Origin: Lysinibacillus_B sp042920265
Lineage (GTDB): Bacteria; Bacillota; Bacilli; Bacillales_A; Planococcaceae
DNA: 64,000 nucleotides
Direction of reading: 5' to 3'
Assembly: GCF_042920265.1 (NCBI RefSeq)
Contig: NZ_JBDQZI010000001.1
Span: 248,001 to 312,000 of the forward strand
In this document: positions 43,420-53,325 of the stretch, piece after piece
Position numbering within the stretch: the first letter of the stretch is position 1
How the letters are laid out: every line of letters begins with the position of its first letter
The notes under the pieces: model-generated
What the model saw: only the letters and a program-made list of their open reading frames with translations
Database searches by the model: none
What the model was told of the DNA's origin: nothing
Made by a program: the position numbers and the translations under genes

Positions 43420-44457
43420 ATGTTTCAGGATAAAGTGTTATTAATCACAGGTGGCACCGGTTCTTTCGGCAATGCTGTCATGGAAAGATTCTTAAATACG
43501 AATATAAAAGAAATTCGTATTTTTTCCCGAGATGAAAAGAAGCAGGACGATATGCGGAAAAAATATAATAATGATAAGCTGAAATTTTATCTTGGCGATG
43601 TACGGTATATTGATAGTTTAAAAAATGCGATGCATGATGTTGATTATATTTTTCATGCTGCTGCTTTAAAGCAAGTGCCTTCATGTGAATTTTTTCCTCT
43701 TGAAGCGGTCAAAACGAATGTATTAGGAACAGAAAATGTATTAAATGCTGCCATTGAATATCGGGTAAAAAAAGTGATCTGTTTGTCCACCGATAAAGCG
43801 GCTTACCCGATTAATGCAATGGGGATTTCAAAAGCGATGATGGAGAAGGTTTTTGTCGCCAAATCGAAGACGGTTTCTCCTGAAAAAACGCTCATATGTG
43901 GAACGAGATATGGCAATGTGATGGCATCAAGAGGATCGGTTATCCCTTTATTTATCGAACAAATTAAGAGTGGCAAACCTTTAACAATCACAAATCCACA
44001 AATGACAAGGTTTCTCATGAGTTTAGAGGAGGCGGTTGAGCTTGTATTATTTGCCTTCGAGCATGCCGAGGCAGGCGATATTATGGTGCAAAAATCACCT
44101 GCTAGTACGATTGGTGATTTAGCGCAAGCATTGAAAGAGCTTTTTAACGTGAACAATGAAATCAAAATCATTGGTACGCGACACGGTGAAAAACAATATG
44201 AAACACTACTTACAAGGGAAGAATTTATAGTATCAGAAGATTTAGGTGGATTTTTTAAAGTACCAGCTGACCAAAGAGACCTCAATTATAATAAATATTT
44301 TGCAGAAGGCAATCCAAAACTGACAACTGTAGAAGAATACAATTCGAATAATACAAAGCTATTAACAGTAGAAGAAATTAAAGAAACGTTGCTGCAATTA
44401 GACTATATTCAAGCAGAATTAAAAAAATGGAATCCACATTTTCATGTGATGAATTAA
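43420..44457 (+). CDS. capE: UDP-GlcNAc 4,6-dehydratase/5-epimerase (CapE/FnlA/WbjB)
   Basis: A 345-residue extended SDR: TGGTGSFGNAV near the N-terminus, HAAALKQVPSCE and CLSTDKAAYPINAMGISKAMME, closely matching CapE. It catalyses the first step of UDP-L-FucNAc synthesis from UDP-GlcNAc. GGAGG precedes the ATG. It is followed by the capF and capG homologues in pathway order. Confidence 0.93.
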   Translation: MFQDKVLLITGGTGSFGNAVMERFLNTNIKEIRIFSRDEKKQDDMRKKYNNDKLKFYLGDVRYIDSLKNAMHDVDYIFHAAALKQVPSCEFFPLEAVKTNVLGTENVLNAAIEYRVKKVICLSTDKAAYPINAMGISKAMMEKVFVAKSKTVSPEKTLICGTRYGNVMASRGSVIPLFIEQIKSGKPLTITNPQMTRFLMSLEEAVELVLFAFEHAEAGDIMVQKSPASTIGDLAQALKELFNVNNEIKIIGTRHGEKQYETLLTREEFIVSEDLGGFFKVPADQRDLNYNKYFAEGNPKLTTVEEYNSNNTKLLTVEEIKETLLQLDYIQAELKKWNPHFHVMN

Positions 44458-44473
44458 AGGATGGAGTGAGCAG

Positions 44474-45583
44474 ATGAAAATTCTTGTAACAGGTGCAAAA
44501 GGATTTATCGGGAAAAACTTAATTGCAGCGTTACAAAATAGAGGATTTCATGACATTTTAGAATTTACAAAAGATAGCGATCCATTACTACTAGAAGAGT
44601 ATGCAAAACAATGTGACTTTGTTTTCCATTTAGCAGGCGTTAATCGACCACATTATGAGCATGAATTTATAGAAGGAAATTATGAATTTACTGTTCGATT
44701 ACTAGCATTACTAAAAAAGTATTGTAATCAGGCGCCCGTTCTGACTACTTCCTCTATCCAAGCAGAACGCGATAATCCATATGGAAAAAGTAAAAAGGCA
44801 ATGGAAGACGCGCTATGGCTTCACGAAAAAGAAACAGGTGCAAAAGTATATATATATAGATTACCGAATGTATTTGGGAAGTGGAGTAAACCAAATTACA
44901 ATTCTGTCGTAGCCACGTATTGCTATAACATTGCAAGAAACTTAAATATCGACATACACAACCCCGATACAGAGCTTACGCTTTGCTACATTGATGACAT
45001 TTTAGAAGAGTTTTTACATGCACTAAATGGAACACCAACGATATCCCCCCCTTACTGTGTAGTACCTACAACCTATCAAATAACACTTAGTACATTAGCA
45101 AATGCAATAAAAAGCTTCAAAAGCAATAGAGACAATTTAAATATAGCCAATATGGATGACGCCTTAACGAAAAAGCTGTATAGCACGTACTTAAGCTTTT
45201 TGCCGGAAGACCAATTTGCGTATGATTTAAAGATGCACGTGGACGACAGAGGTTCGTTTACAGAATTTATTCGCACGCCTGATAGAGGGCAAGTGTCTAT
45301 CAATATATCCAAACCAGGCATTACAAAAGGAAATCACTGGCATCATACGAAAAACGAGAAATTTTTAGTTGTAAGTGGTGAAGGACTGATTCGGTTTAGA
45401 AAGTTAGATAGCGATGAAATTATTGAATATCACGTAAGTGGAGAAAAATTACAAGTTGTCGACATTCCGATTGGCTATACACACGCTATTGTCAATATAG
45501 GAGATACAGACCTTGTGACGGTTATGTGGGTAAATGAGTGCTTTGATCCGAAAAATCCTGATACGTACAATATGGAGGTGTAA
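44474..45583 (+). CDS. capF: Bifunctional reductase/epimerase CapF (FnlB/WbjC)
   Basis: A 369-residue protein with an N-terminal SDR (TGAKGFIGKNLI, then FHLAGVNRPH) and a C-terminal cupin (from about residue 255: DDRGSFTEFI, GNHWHHTKNEKFLVVSGEGLIRF). This two-domain build is diagnostic for CapF, which epimerises and reduces the keto-sugar made by CapE. AAGGATGGAG lies upstream of the ATG. Confidence 0.95.
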   Translation: MKILVTGAKGFIGKNLIAALQNRGFHDILEFTKDSDPLLLEEYAKQCDFVFHLAGVNRPHYEHEFIEGNYEFTVRLLALLKKYCNQAPVLTTSSIQAERDNPYGKSKKAMEDALWLHEKETGAKVYIYRLPNVFGKWSKPNYNSVVATYCYNIARNLNIDIHNPDTELTLCYIDDILEEFLHALNGTPTISPPYCVVPTTYQITLSTLANAIKSFKSNRDNLNIANMDDALTKKLYSTYLSFLPEDQFAYDLKMHVDDRGSFTEFIRTPDRGQVSINISKPGITKGNHWHHTKNEKFLVVSGEGLIRFRKLDSDEIIEYHVSGEKLQVVDIPIGYTHAIVNIGDTDLVTVMWVNECFDPKNPDTYNMEV

Positions 45584-45585
45584 AA

Positions 45586-46710
45586 GTGGAGAAGTTAAAA
45601 GTGATGACGGTAGTAGGCACTAGACCTGAAATTATTCGATTATCTGCTGTGATCAATCGGTTAGAACAATCCAATGCCATTGAACATACGCTTGTGCATA
45701 CAGGACAAAATTATGATTACGAATTAAATGAAGTATTTTTTAATGATTTTCATTTAAGGAAGCCAGATTATTTTTTGAATGCAGCGACGGGCACAGCGGC
45801 TGAAACGATTGGCAATATTTTAAGTAAGATTGATCCGATACTCGAAAAGGTAAGACCTCATACATTTTTAGTGTTAGGGGATACGAACAGTTGCTTGTGC
45901 GCGATTGCAGCAAAAAGAAGACATATTCCAATCTTCCATATGGAAGCAGGCAATCGCTGTTTCGATCAACGTGTACCGGAAGAAACGAACCGAAAAATTG
46001 TTGATCACATAGCGGATGTCAATTTAACATATAGTGATATTGCAAGAGAGTATTTACTGCGAGAAGGATTCCCAGCAGACCGCATTATTAAGACGGGAAG
46101 CCCGATGTTTGAAGTGCTTCATTCGAAAAAAGTAGATATTGAGAATTCAGATGTACTACAAAGACTAGGGCTTGAAGAAGGACAGTACTTTGTTGTTTCT
46201 GCACACCGAGAAGAAAACATCAATGCCGAAAGAAACTTTCTTGATTTAGTCGAAAGTTTAAATGCTGTAGCAACAAAATACCAGCTTCCCGTCATTGTTA
46301 GTACACATCCTAGGACACAAAAGATGATTGAAGCGGTCGGGGTTGAATTTAATCCGCTCATCAAAACAATGAAGCCACTAGGATTTAACGATTATATTAA
46401 GCTACAAATGAAAGCGAAAGCAGTGTTAAGTGATAGTGGCACAATTAGTGAGGAATCGTCTATTCTTGGATTTAAAGCACTCAATATTCGACAAGCCCAT
46501 GAGCGGCCAGAAGCAATGGAAGAAGCATCAGTCATGATGGTTGGGCTAAAGAAAGAACGGATATTACTCGGATTAGAAATAGTAGAAACACAAGAAGTGG
46601 ACACATTAAGGCTTGTGGAAGATTACCGGATGCCGAATGTGTCAGAAAAGGTATTAAGAATTATTTTATCGTATACGCATTATGTGAATCGGGTTGTATG
46701 GGGGATGTGA
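45586..46710 (+). CDS. capG: UDP-GlcNAc 2-epimerase family protein CapG (FnlC/WbjD)
   Basis: A 374-residue protein of the non-hydrolysing UDP-GlcNAc 2-epimerase fold with VVGTRPEIIRLSAV, HTGQNYD, HMEAGNRCFDQRVPEETNR and SDSGTISEES. After capE and capF it should perform the final C2 epimerisation to UDP-L-FucNAc. GTG start behind GGAGGTG. Confidence 0.93.
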   Translation: MEKLKVMTVVGTRPEIIRLSAVINRLEQSNAIEHTLVHTGQNYDYELNEVFFNDFHLRKPDYFLNAATGTAAETIGNILSKIDPILEKVRPHTFLVLGDTNSCLCAIAAKRRHIPIFHMEAGNRCFDQRVPEETNRKIVDHIADVNLTYSDIAREYLLREGFPADRIIKTGSPMFEVLHSKKVDIENSDVLQRLGLEEGQYFVVSAHREENINAERNFLDLVESLNAVATKYQLPVIVSTHPRTQKMIEAVGVEFNPLIKTMKPLGFNDYIKLQMKAKAVLSDSGTISEESSILGFKALNIRQAHERPEAMEEASVMMVGLKKERILLGLEIVETQEVDTLRLVEDYRMPNVSEKVLRIILSYTHYVNRVVWGM

Positions 46711-46713
46711 TGT

Positions 46714-47928
46714 GTGAAGGTTTTACAAATAAATGCCGTTTGTGGGATAGGAAGCACTGGTAGAATAGCGACGAATATTCATCGTATTTTGACTGAAAAA
46801 GGACACAAAAGTTATATTGCATACGGAAGAGGCGTACCAAAAAACTGTGAAAGCTCCATCAGAATAGGAACGAAGTATGATAATTATTGGCATGTAGGCG
46901 TAACTAGGATATTTGATAAACATGGATTTGGTTCAGTAAAAGCAACAAAAGCATTTATTAAAATAGTGGAGGAAATGGATCCACATATTATTCATCTTCA
47001 TAATATTCATGGGTATTTTATTAATATTGAACTATTATTTGATTATATAAAGAGAGCGAATAAAAAAGTGATTTGGACGCTACACGATTGTTGGGCTTTT
47101 ACAGGGCACTGTTCTCATTTTGATTTTGTTGGTTGTAGTAAATGGAAATCAGGATGTAGTGAGTGTCCTGAAAAAAAAGAATATCCTAAGAGTCTATTTA
47201 TAGATAATTCTCAAATGAACTATATAAAGAAAAAAGGGATTTTTACAGGGGTGAAGGATTTAACAATTATTACGCCTTCAAACTGGTTAGCGAATTTAGT
47301 GAAAGGCTCCTTTCTTAGTGAGTATCCTACGCAAGTAATTCATAACGGCATTGATTTGGACATTTTCAAACCGACAAAAGGAACATTTAGAGAAAAATAT
47401 AATTTAGCAAACAAATTTATTATTTTAGGCGTAGCGAACGTTTGGAATCGAAAAAAAGGTTTAAATCAATTTATAGAACTTGCCAATTCTCTTGAGGAAG
47501 ATGAGGTCATCGTTTTAGTTGGCTTAACGGAAAAGCAAGTGAAAGGGTTACCTAAAAAAATAATCGGTATAACGATAACGAATAATGCTAAACAATTAGC
47601 AGAAATTTATTCAACGGCTGATATTTTTATTAATCCTACGCTAGAGGATAATTTCCCAACAACAAATATTGAAGCATTAGCCTGTGGGACTCCTGTTTTT
47701 ACATTTGATTCAGGTGGAAGTAGCGAGAGCATTGATGAAACATGTGGAGGCATAATCGACCCTAAAAATGTTGTTGGGCTACAAGACTGTTTAAAAAAAT
47801 ATCGAATGAATAAGAAGATAAATTCTTTACATTGCATCAGCCGAGCAAAGCAATATAATATGCTCAATCAATATAATGAATATTTAACACTCTATTGTGA
47901 ATCCACAGAACGTATTATTTCTTTTTAG
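46714..47928 (+). CDS. Glycosyltransferase family 4
   Basis: A 404-residue GT4 protein. The start KVLQINAVCGIGSTGRIATNI and the cysteine-rich acceptor segment (WTLHDCWAFTGHCSHFDFVGCSKW...CSECP) match a common capsule glycosyltransferase type. The donor site region includes NPTLEDNFPTTNIEALACGTPV. GTG start, 3 bases after capG. Sugar specificity is unknown. Confidence 0.88.
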   Translation: MKVLQINAVCGIGSTGRIATNIHRILTEKGHKSYIAYGRGVPKNCESSIRIGTKYDNYWHVGVTRIFDKHGFGSVKATKAFIKIVEEMDPHIIHLHNIHGYFINIELLFDYIKRANKKVIWTLHDCWAFTGHCSHFDFVGCSKWKSGCSECPEKKEYPKSLFIDNSQMNYIKKKGIFTGVKDLTIITPSNWLANLVKGSFLSEYPTQVIHNGIDLDIFKPTKGTFREKYNLANKFIILGVANVWNRKKGLNQFIELANSLEEDEVIVLVGLTEKQVKGLPKKIIGITITNNAKQLAEIYSTADIFINPTLEDNFPTTNIEALACGTPVFTFDSGGSSESIDETCGGIIDPKNVVGLQDCLKKYRMNKKINSLHCISRAKQYNMLNQYNEYLTLYCESTERIISF

Positions 47929-47943
47929 TGGGGCGTTAATGTG

Positions 47944-49050
47944 ATGAAGAGGATTTTAGTAGTAGTGGATAATTTAAATAGTGGTGGGATCGCTTCCGTT
48001 GTTCTGAATATTTCCGAAGCAGTAAATAAGGAAAACTACATATTTGACTATATTGTTTATAAGCAGCCAAATCAGGAAGTATTACAACGAATAGAAAATA
48101 ATAATGGGAAATATTTTATAGTGAAAAGAATTAGTGAAACATCTCCTTTGCAATATGTAAAAAAAATAAGAGCCATTATTCGGGAAAATGGTCCATATGA
48201 TGCGATACATGCGCATACCTCTAGCTTTATATGGCTTGCCTGTTTAGCTGGGGAAAAAGAAAATATTCCTATAAGGATAGGGCATGCACATGGGAGTAAA
48301 AATGCGAAGCAATTTTTGTTTAGTGAAGCATTGTATGCTATTTTAAGATATTTTAATCGGAAATATTGTACAAAGATGATCAGTTGTGCAGACTTATCTG
48401 GCCAATATGTTTTTGGAAAAGGGTTCGAATTTATCCCTAATTTTATTGATCATACACAGTATTGTAAAATCGAGAAGGAACAATTAGACCAATTTACGTT
48501 ACAACATCATATTCCTCGGGATGCACATACGTATTGTTTTATTGGTTATTTAGGTGGCGAAAAAAATCCTCTCTTTGCATTACAAGTATTTAAGCGAATA
48601 GTAAGTGAAAACCCACATTCATATTTGTTAATAGCAGGGGATGGACCCGAGTTCAATCAGATAATAGAGTTTATACAAAAAAATCAGCTAGAGAAAAATG
48701 TTAGAATGTTTGGAAATACAGATAAAGTCAAAGAAATTCTTCATTTATCACATATGCTGTTCATGCCCTCGTTTTCTGAAGGCATGTCCATGGCCATATT
48801 AGAGGCGCAAATTGCAGGTGTAAATTGTATTGTATCGAGTGGGGTACCTATTACAAATGATATTAAAGCGGGATTATTTCATCGGTGTTTAACATTCGAT
48901 ATTGAGGACTGGTATACAACGATTCAACAGGTTAAAAAAAATCCGACGGTAAGTGAATTTGACATTTTGAATGCTTTAGAAAATATAGGGTACGATCAAC
49001 GAAATGTAGGACGTCAGTATGAAAGAATTTACGACCCTCTTCCCCTATAA
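47944..49050 (+). CDS. Glycosyltransferase family 4 (EpsF-like)
   Basis: A 368-residue GT4 with VVDNLNSGGIASVVLNI at the start and MPSFSEGMSMAILEAQIAGV as donor-binding motif. It resembles EpsF/CpsF-type transferases. Start at ATG 47944; a GTG directly before it (47941) is equally possible. Donor and acceptor are unknown. Confidence 0.88.
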   Translation: MKRILVVVDNLNSGGIASVVLNISEAVNKENYIFDYIVYKQPNQEVLQRIENNNGKYFIVKRISETSPLQYVKKIRAIIRENGPYDAIHAHTSSFIWLACLAGEKENIPIRIGHAHGSKNAKQFLFSEALYAILRYFNRKYCTKMISCADLSGQYVFGKGFEFIPNFIDHTQYCKIEKEQLDQFTLQHHIPRDAHTYCFIGYLGGEKNPLFALQVFKRIVSENPHSYLLIAGDGPEFNQIIEFIQKNQLEKNVRMFGNTDKVKEILHLSHMLFMPSFSEGMSMAILEAQIAGVNCIVSSGVPITNDIKAGLFHRCLTFDIEDWYTTIQQVKKNPTVSEFDILNALENIGYDQRNVGRQYERIYDPLPL

Positions 49051-49083
49051 CATTTTCAAAATATCATTTCTTAGGAGATCTAT

Positions 49084-50538
49084 ATGGAAAAATTCTTATC
49101 AAATGACGTGTTACTGTTGAAAAAGAATATTGAGAAAAATGTCATTATAGGAATTAATGTATTATTCAATACGATTATTTTAGTCATCGCATTTTATATA
49201 GCGGATAATTCGTTTCAAAAATGGGTGTTTCCTTTTGCTCTATTGTCACTCATTCAATTGATTTTAAATATCGGTACGATTAAAAAATTCGAAGGAAAAA
49301 TGTTTTCACTGACAATCCTGTTTCTTATCTTTTCTTTTATAACGCATCTAGGCATGGTCATCATATTTGGATTTAAAGTCGATATTGATTTGCCTTGGAA
49401 TCCACTATCAACGATTACAACTAACATGTTTAAGGAGGCAAGCTTTTTTGCCCTTTGTAGCCATGTGTTTTTAACCTATGGCATGCTGATTATATTAGCT
49501 AAAAGGAAAAAATATACCTCTACGGTACTAGATGATAACAATTTTGAAAATACAACGAGTGTGCTTCATTTAACAAAAAGTATAGGCTTAATTCTATTTA
49601 GTATAGGGTTAGTACCTATGTTATATATTGATAGTTCAAAAGCTATTTTATATATAAACGGAAATTATTTAGATACTTTTCAAATTGGCGTGCCAAGTGT
49701 TGTTTATTTAATAGCTGGCTTCAGCGATATTGGCATCATGATGTTATTAATAGGAAATAAAAACAATAAACAAAAAGTATTTATCGTATTAATTTTTGCC
49801 ACGATTTATAAAGGTATTTTAATGTTCACTGGTGGTAGAGGGGAACCTATATTATTTTTATTAACGTTGTATTTTATTTACTTCAATTTCATCCGAGTAA
49901 ATAAAATGAAGGTTCATCAAGTGATTTTGAATGGCTGTTTAATCTATATAGTAGGATATGTACTCACGTTCATTAGTCAAATTCGCATGATGTCTATTAA
50001 TAATATGGATACTTTCATCGAGCTTGCTAAAAAATCATTTATTGACTTTTCCCCATTTGCAGTAATTGCTGAATTTGGTAGTACAATCATAACTTTAGGG
50101 ATAGCGATTGATTTTTTTTCATCAAATCAGGATTATCAATATGGTATAAATTATGTATTTGCTCTGTTGAATGCCTTCCCTAATATAGGCGGAGTGCTCG
50201 ACTTTACGACGTTAAAAACGATCTATGTATACAATTTCCCTGGAAATATAAGAACATTTTTAGGAGGATCATATTTAGGGGAGGTATACTATAGTTTTGG
50301 CTATGTAGGTGCGGTTTTTGTCACTTTTATTGGAATGGCTATAGGTTATATTTCTGTGAAAATTGAGGAACTGTATGAAAGACAACAACTCATTCGATTG
50401 TCGATCGTCTTAATTTTATTTCCTAACATACTGTGGTGGACTAGAGCTTATTTTGTAGATATGGTAAGAGAATTTACATGGATATCGGCATTCATTATTA
50501 TTTTAACGATCGTATTGAAGCGTAAAAATAGACGATAA
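49084..50538 (+). CDS. Wzy-type polysaccharide polymerase
   Basis: A 484-residue integral membrane protein with about eleven or twelve hydrophobic helices and a large extracytoplasmic loop around residues 295-405. Layout and location between glycosyltransferases and the flippase fit O-antigen/capsule polymerases, which are poorly conserved in sequence. It joins undecaprenyl-linked repeat units on the outer face of the membrane. TTAGGAG precedes the ATG. Repeat copy B lies 60 bases after the stop. Confidence 0.82.
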   Translation: MEKFLSNDVLLLKKNIEKNVIIGINVLFNTIILVIAFYIADNSFQKWVFPFALLSLIQLILNIGTIKKFEGKMFSLTILFLIFSFITHLGMVIIFGFKVDIDLPWNPLSTITTNMFKEASFFALCSHVFLTYGMLIILAKRKKYTSTVLDDNNFENTTSVLHLTKSIGLILFSIGLVPMLYIDSSKAILYINGNYLDTFQIGVPSVVYLIAGFSDIGIMMLLIGNKNNKQKVFIVLIFATIYKGILMFTGGRGEPILFLLTLYFIYFNFIRVNKMKVHQVILNGCLIYIVGYVLTFISQIRMMSINNMDTFIELAKKSFIDFSPFAVIAEFGSTIITLGIAIDFFSSNQDYQYGINYVFALLNAFPNIGGVLDFTTLKTIYVYNFPGNIRTFLGGSYLGEVYYSFGYVGAVFVTFIGMAIGYISVKIEELYERQQLIRLSIVLILFPNILWWTRAYFVDMVREFTWISAFIIILTIVLKRKNRR

Positions 50539-50598
50539 CTTCAAAGTGCTACTTTTTATAGAAAGTTTGTATAAAGTGTAAATGAAGATGAATTATGG

Positions 50599-50730
50599 CT
50601 CAACACCAAAATATGTTCTTGATTAAAAAGAGGAGCACTTTAAAAGCACATGGAGTGAAGGGCGGCGAGTGTAGCTGACGGCGTTCGCCCGTAACGGAAT
50701 GTGCGGTCAATTACACGTTTTGGTGAAGAG
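50599..50730. repeat. Palindromic repeat element, copy B
   Basis: A 132-base element whose first 68 or so bases are identical to copy A at 33713 and whose last 50 differ from A at about one position, while the core is replaced by a short segment (CGAGTGTAGCTGACGGCGTT). The outer arms can pair with each other as in copy A. It lies in the 293-base gap between the polymerase and a glycosyltransferase; nothing else recognisable is in that gap. Confidence 0.8.
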
Positions 50731-50831
50731 TTTGAATTATATTTGAAAAGTAGGCATAAATCAGCTAACAATATGAATAAAATAGGCACATCTTCTTATG
50801 TTCACATTTTAATTTTAGGAGAGAAATGTAA

Positions 50832-51806
50832 ATGGAAACTGTTTTAGTGAGCATTCATTGTGCTACTTTTAATCATGAAAAATACATTGCGGAGGCAATC
50901 AAAGGATTTCTAATGCAAAAAACCAATTTTAAATTTGAAATATTAATACATGATGATGCATCAACAGATAGAACAGCAGATATTATAAGGGAGTATGAGA
51001 AACAGCATCCAGACATCATTAAGCCTATTTATCAGACAGTGAATCAATATTCAGCAGGACAATCCATTAGTCGAATCAACTTGGAGAGAGCGCAAGGAAA
51101 ATACATTGCAATCTGTGAAGGGGATGATTATTGGACCGATCCATATAAGTTACAAAAACAAGCAGATTATATGGAAAGCCACCCTGAATGCAGCTTATGT
51201 GTCCATGGCGGTTATGTCGTGAACGCATCGGATAAGACTTTTATCTCTAAAATTCGCGCGAATAAAGGCAATAAGGTGTTTCATACGGAAGAGGTAATCG
51301 AGGGAGGCGGTGCTCTTTTCGTTACTAATTCTATGTTTTATCCTTTAGAATATGCGAATAATAGACCCGATTTTTTCAAAATAGCCCCTGTTGGAGATTA
51401 TCCTTTAACTATCAATCTATCTTTATTAGGTACGGTGTATTATATGGATGAATTTATGTCTGCATATCGAACGGGTGTTAGTCATTCATGGACCGATAGA
51501 AATGCTTCTTCCATTAGTAAGAAAGTAGAACACTATAGTAAAATAGCTGCTATGTTAGATGAGGTGAATAAATATACAGTTGGTCAATTTGAAAAGGCGA
51601 TAGAGCGACGAAAATATTATGATCAGTTACTTCTTTTGGTAGAACAAAGAAAATATAAGGAGGCTAGGTCAGGGGAAAACAAAGAATTTTACGTAGCTTT
51701 AAATTATAAAAGAAGAATGGTGATCTTTTTTGATCAGTATTGCCCAATCATTTTAAAGTTTGCAAGGATGGCAAAGAGGAGCTGGGGGAAGTGGGCAATG
51801 AGATAA
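50832..51806 (+). CDS. Glycosyltransferase family 2
   Basis: A 324-residue GT-A fold transferase with SIHCATFNHEKYIAEAI, ILIHDDASTDRTADII and CEGDDYWTDPYKLQKQ (the DxD-type metal site). The C-terminal helical extension overlaps the start of the flippase gene. TTAGGAG precedes the ATG. Sugar specificity is unknown. Confidence 0.9.
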   Translation: METVLVSIHCATFNHEKYIAEAIKGFLMQKTNFKFEILIHDDASTDRTADIIREYEKQHPDIIKPIYQTVNQYSAGQSISRINLERAQGKYIAICEGDDYWTDPYKLQKQADYMESHPECSLCVHGGYVVNASDKTFISKIRANKGNKVFHTEEVIEGGGALFVTNSMFYPLEYANNRPDFFKIAPVGDYPLTINLSLLGTVYYMDEFMSAYRTGVSHSWTDRNASSISKKVEHYSKIAAMLDEVNKYTVGQFEKAIERRKYYDQLLLLVEQRKYKEARSGENKEFYVALNYKRRMVIFFDQYCPIILKFARMAKRSWGKWAMR

Positions 51807-53269
51807 TCAAAACAAAAATCATCACTTCTTTGTTGTGGAAGCTAACCGAGAGAGTCGGAACGCAAGGAATTCAATTTATTGTCATGATTATATTAGCCCG
51901 ATTTCTTTTACCAGAGGACTTTGGATTAATCGTCGTAGTGACCATATTTATAACGATTGCGGGTGTCATTGCGCAATCTGGTTTTAATACGGCACTTATA
52001 CAAGCGAAGAAAATTGATAAAATAGATCTTTCATCCGTCTTTTATTTTAATTTATTAATAGCAGCTATATTATATTTCACACTCTTTATCCTCTCACCTG
52101 TTATAGCCCTCTTTTTTCAAGAGCCTCAATTAATACTCATTTTAAGAATTCTTTCAATCTCATTATTTTTTAGTGCGCTTAACTCGATACAACAAACAAT
52201 TATTGCTCGAAACATGCAGTTTAAAAAACTTTTTGTTAGTAGTTTAAGCGGAGTAATCATAGCTGGTTTAATCGGAATAATAATGGCGTATTCCCATTTT
52301 GGGATTTGGTCTTTAGTACTGCAACAATTAGTATTTCAATTCATGGTTACAGTGACACTATGGTACACAGTGAAATGGCGACCGCAATTCTGTTTTTCGA
52401 TCGAACGGCTAGGACGTTTATTTTCATTTGGTTGGAAGTTACTGTTATCTGCTTTAATCGATACAATCTATTCGAACATAAAAAGTTTGCTCATAGGAAA
52501 ACTGTTTAGTCCTACGATTCTAGGCTTTTATAATCGAGGAGAGCAGTTTCCAAGTGTCCTAATCAATAATATAAATGGCTCTATACTATCGGTCATGTTT
52601 CCAGTGTTATCTTCACAACAAGATAATGTCACAAGAATGAAAGAAATGATGAGAAGAGCCATTGTTACCAGTTCTTTTATTGTCTTTCCGATGATGGTGG
52701 GATTAGCAGTTATTGCAGAACCGCTCGTAAAGGTTTTATTAACAGAAAAATGGCTTCCAGCGGCTCCGTTTCTCCAACTCTTTTGTGCCATCTATGCTTT
52801 ATGGCCAATTCATACAGCGAATTTACAAGCAATCAATGCGCTCGGGCGTAGTGATATTTTTTTGAAATTAGAAATCATCAAAAAATTGCTTGGGATCTTC
52901 ATATTAATCATCAGTGTACCGTATGGTGTTTATGCGATGGCAATGGGAGGGGTTGTAGGTGGCATTATTTCTTCATTTTTAAATGCGTATCCTAATATTA
53001 TTTTACTTAATTATAGTATGAAGGAGCAGTTGAGCGATATATACCCGTCCTTCCTCATTTCATCCATAATGGGGGGGATTATATATACTATTAAGTGGAT
53101 TAATTTTTCAGATATAGCAACTGTTGTTATACAAGTCGTTTTTGGTGTCATTTTATACATTGGGCTAGCAAAATTATTTCGATTGGAAAGCTATCGTTAT
53201 TTGTTGTTGACTATGAAAGAACTTTTTACAAGAAATAAGCAAACAGCAGTAAAAGAAATTTATGAATAA
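51791..53269 (+). CDS. Wzx-type lipid-linked oligosaccharide flippase
   Basis: A 492-residue MOP-superfamily transporter with about fourteen membrane helices, similar to the RfbX/TuaB type: WKLTERVGTQGIQFIVMIILARFLLPEDFGL and NRGEQFPSVLINNINGSILSVMFP. It flips undecaprenyl-linked repeat units outward. GTG at 51791 is chosen for its spacing to AGAGGAGC; the frame is also open from an ATG at 51740. It overlaps the previous gene by 16 bases. Confidence 0.9.
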   Translation: MGNEIIKTKIITSLLWKLTERVGTQGIQFIVMIILARFLLPEDFGLIVVVTIFITIAGVIAQSGFNTALIQAKKIDKIDLSSVFYFNLLIAAILYFTLFILSPVIALFFQEPQLILILRILSISLFFSALNSIQQTIIARNMQFKKLFVSSLSGVIIAGLIGIIMAYSHFGIWSLVLQQLVFQFMVTVTLWYTVKWRPQFCFSIERLGRLFSFGWKLLLSALIDTIYSNIKSLLIGKLFSPTILGFYNRGEQFPSVLINNINGSILSVMFPVLSSQQDNVTRMKEMMRRAIVTSSFIVFPMMVGLAVIAEPLVKVLLTEKWLPAAPFLQLFCAIYALWPIHTANLQAINALGRSDIFLKLEIIKKLLGIFILIISVPYGVYAMAMGGVVGGIISSFLNAYPNIILLNYSMKEQLSDIYPSFLISSIMGGIIYTIKWINFSDIATVVIQVVFGVILYIGLAKLFRLESYRYLLLTMKELFTRNKQTAVKEIYE

Positions 53270-53325
53270 TTCATGGCATCTATTATAAAAAAATAACGAT
53301 GAGATTATTTGTGAGGTGTATAAAG

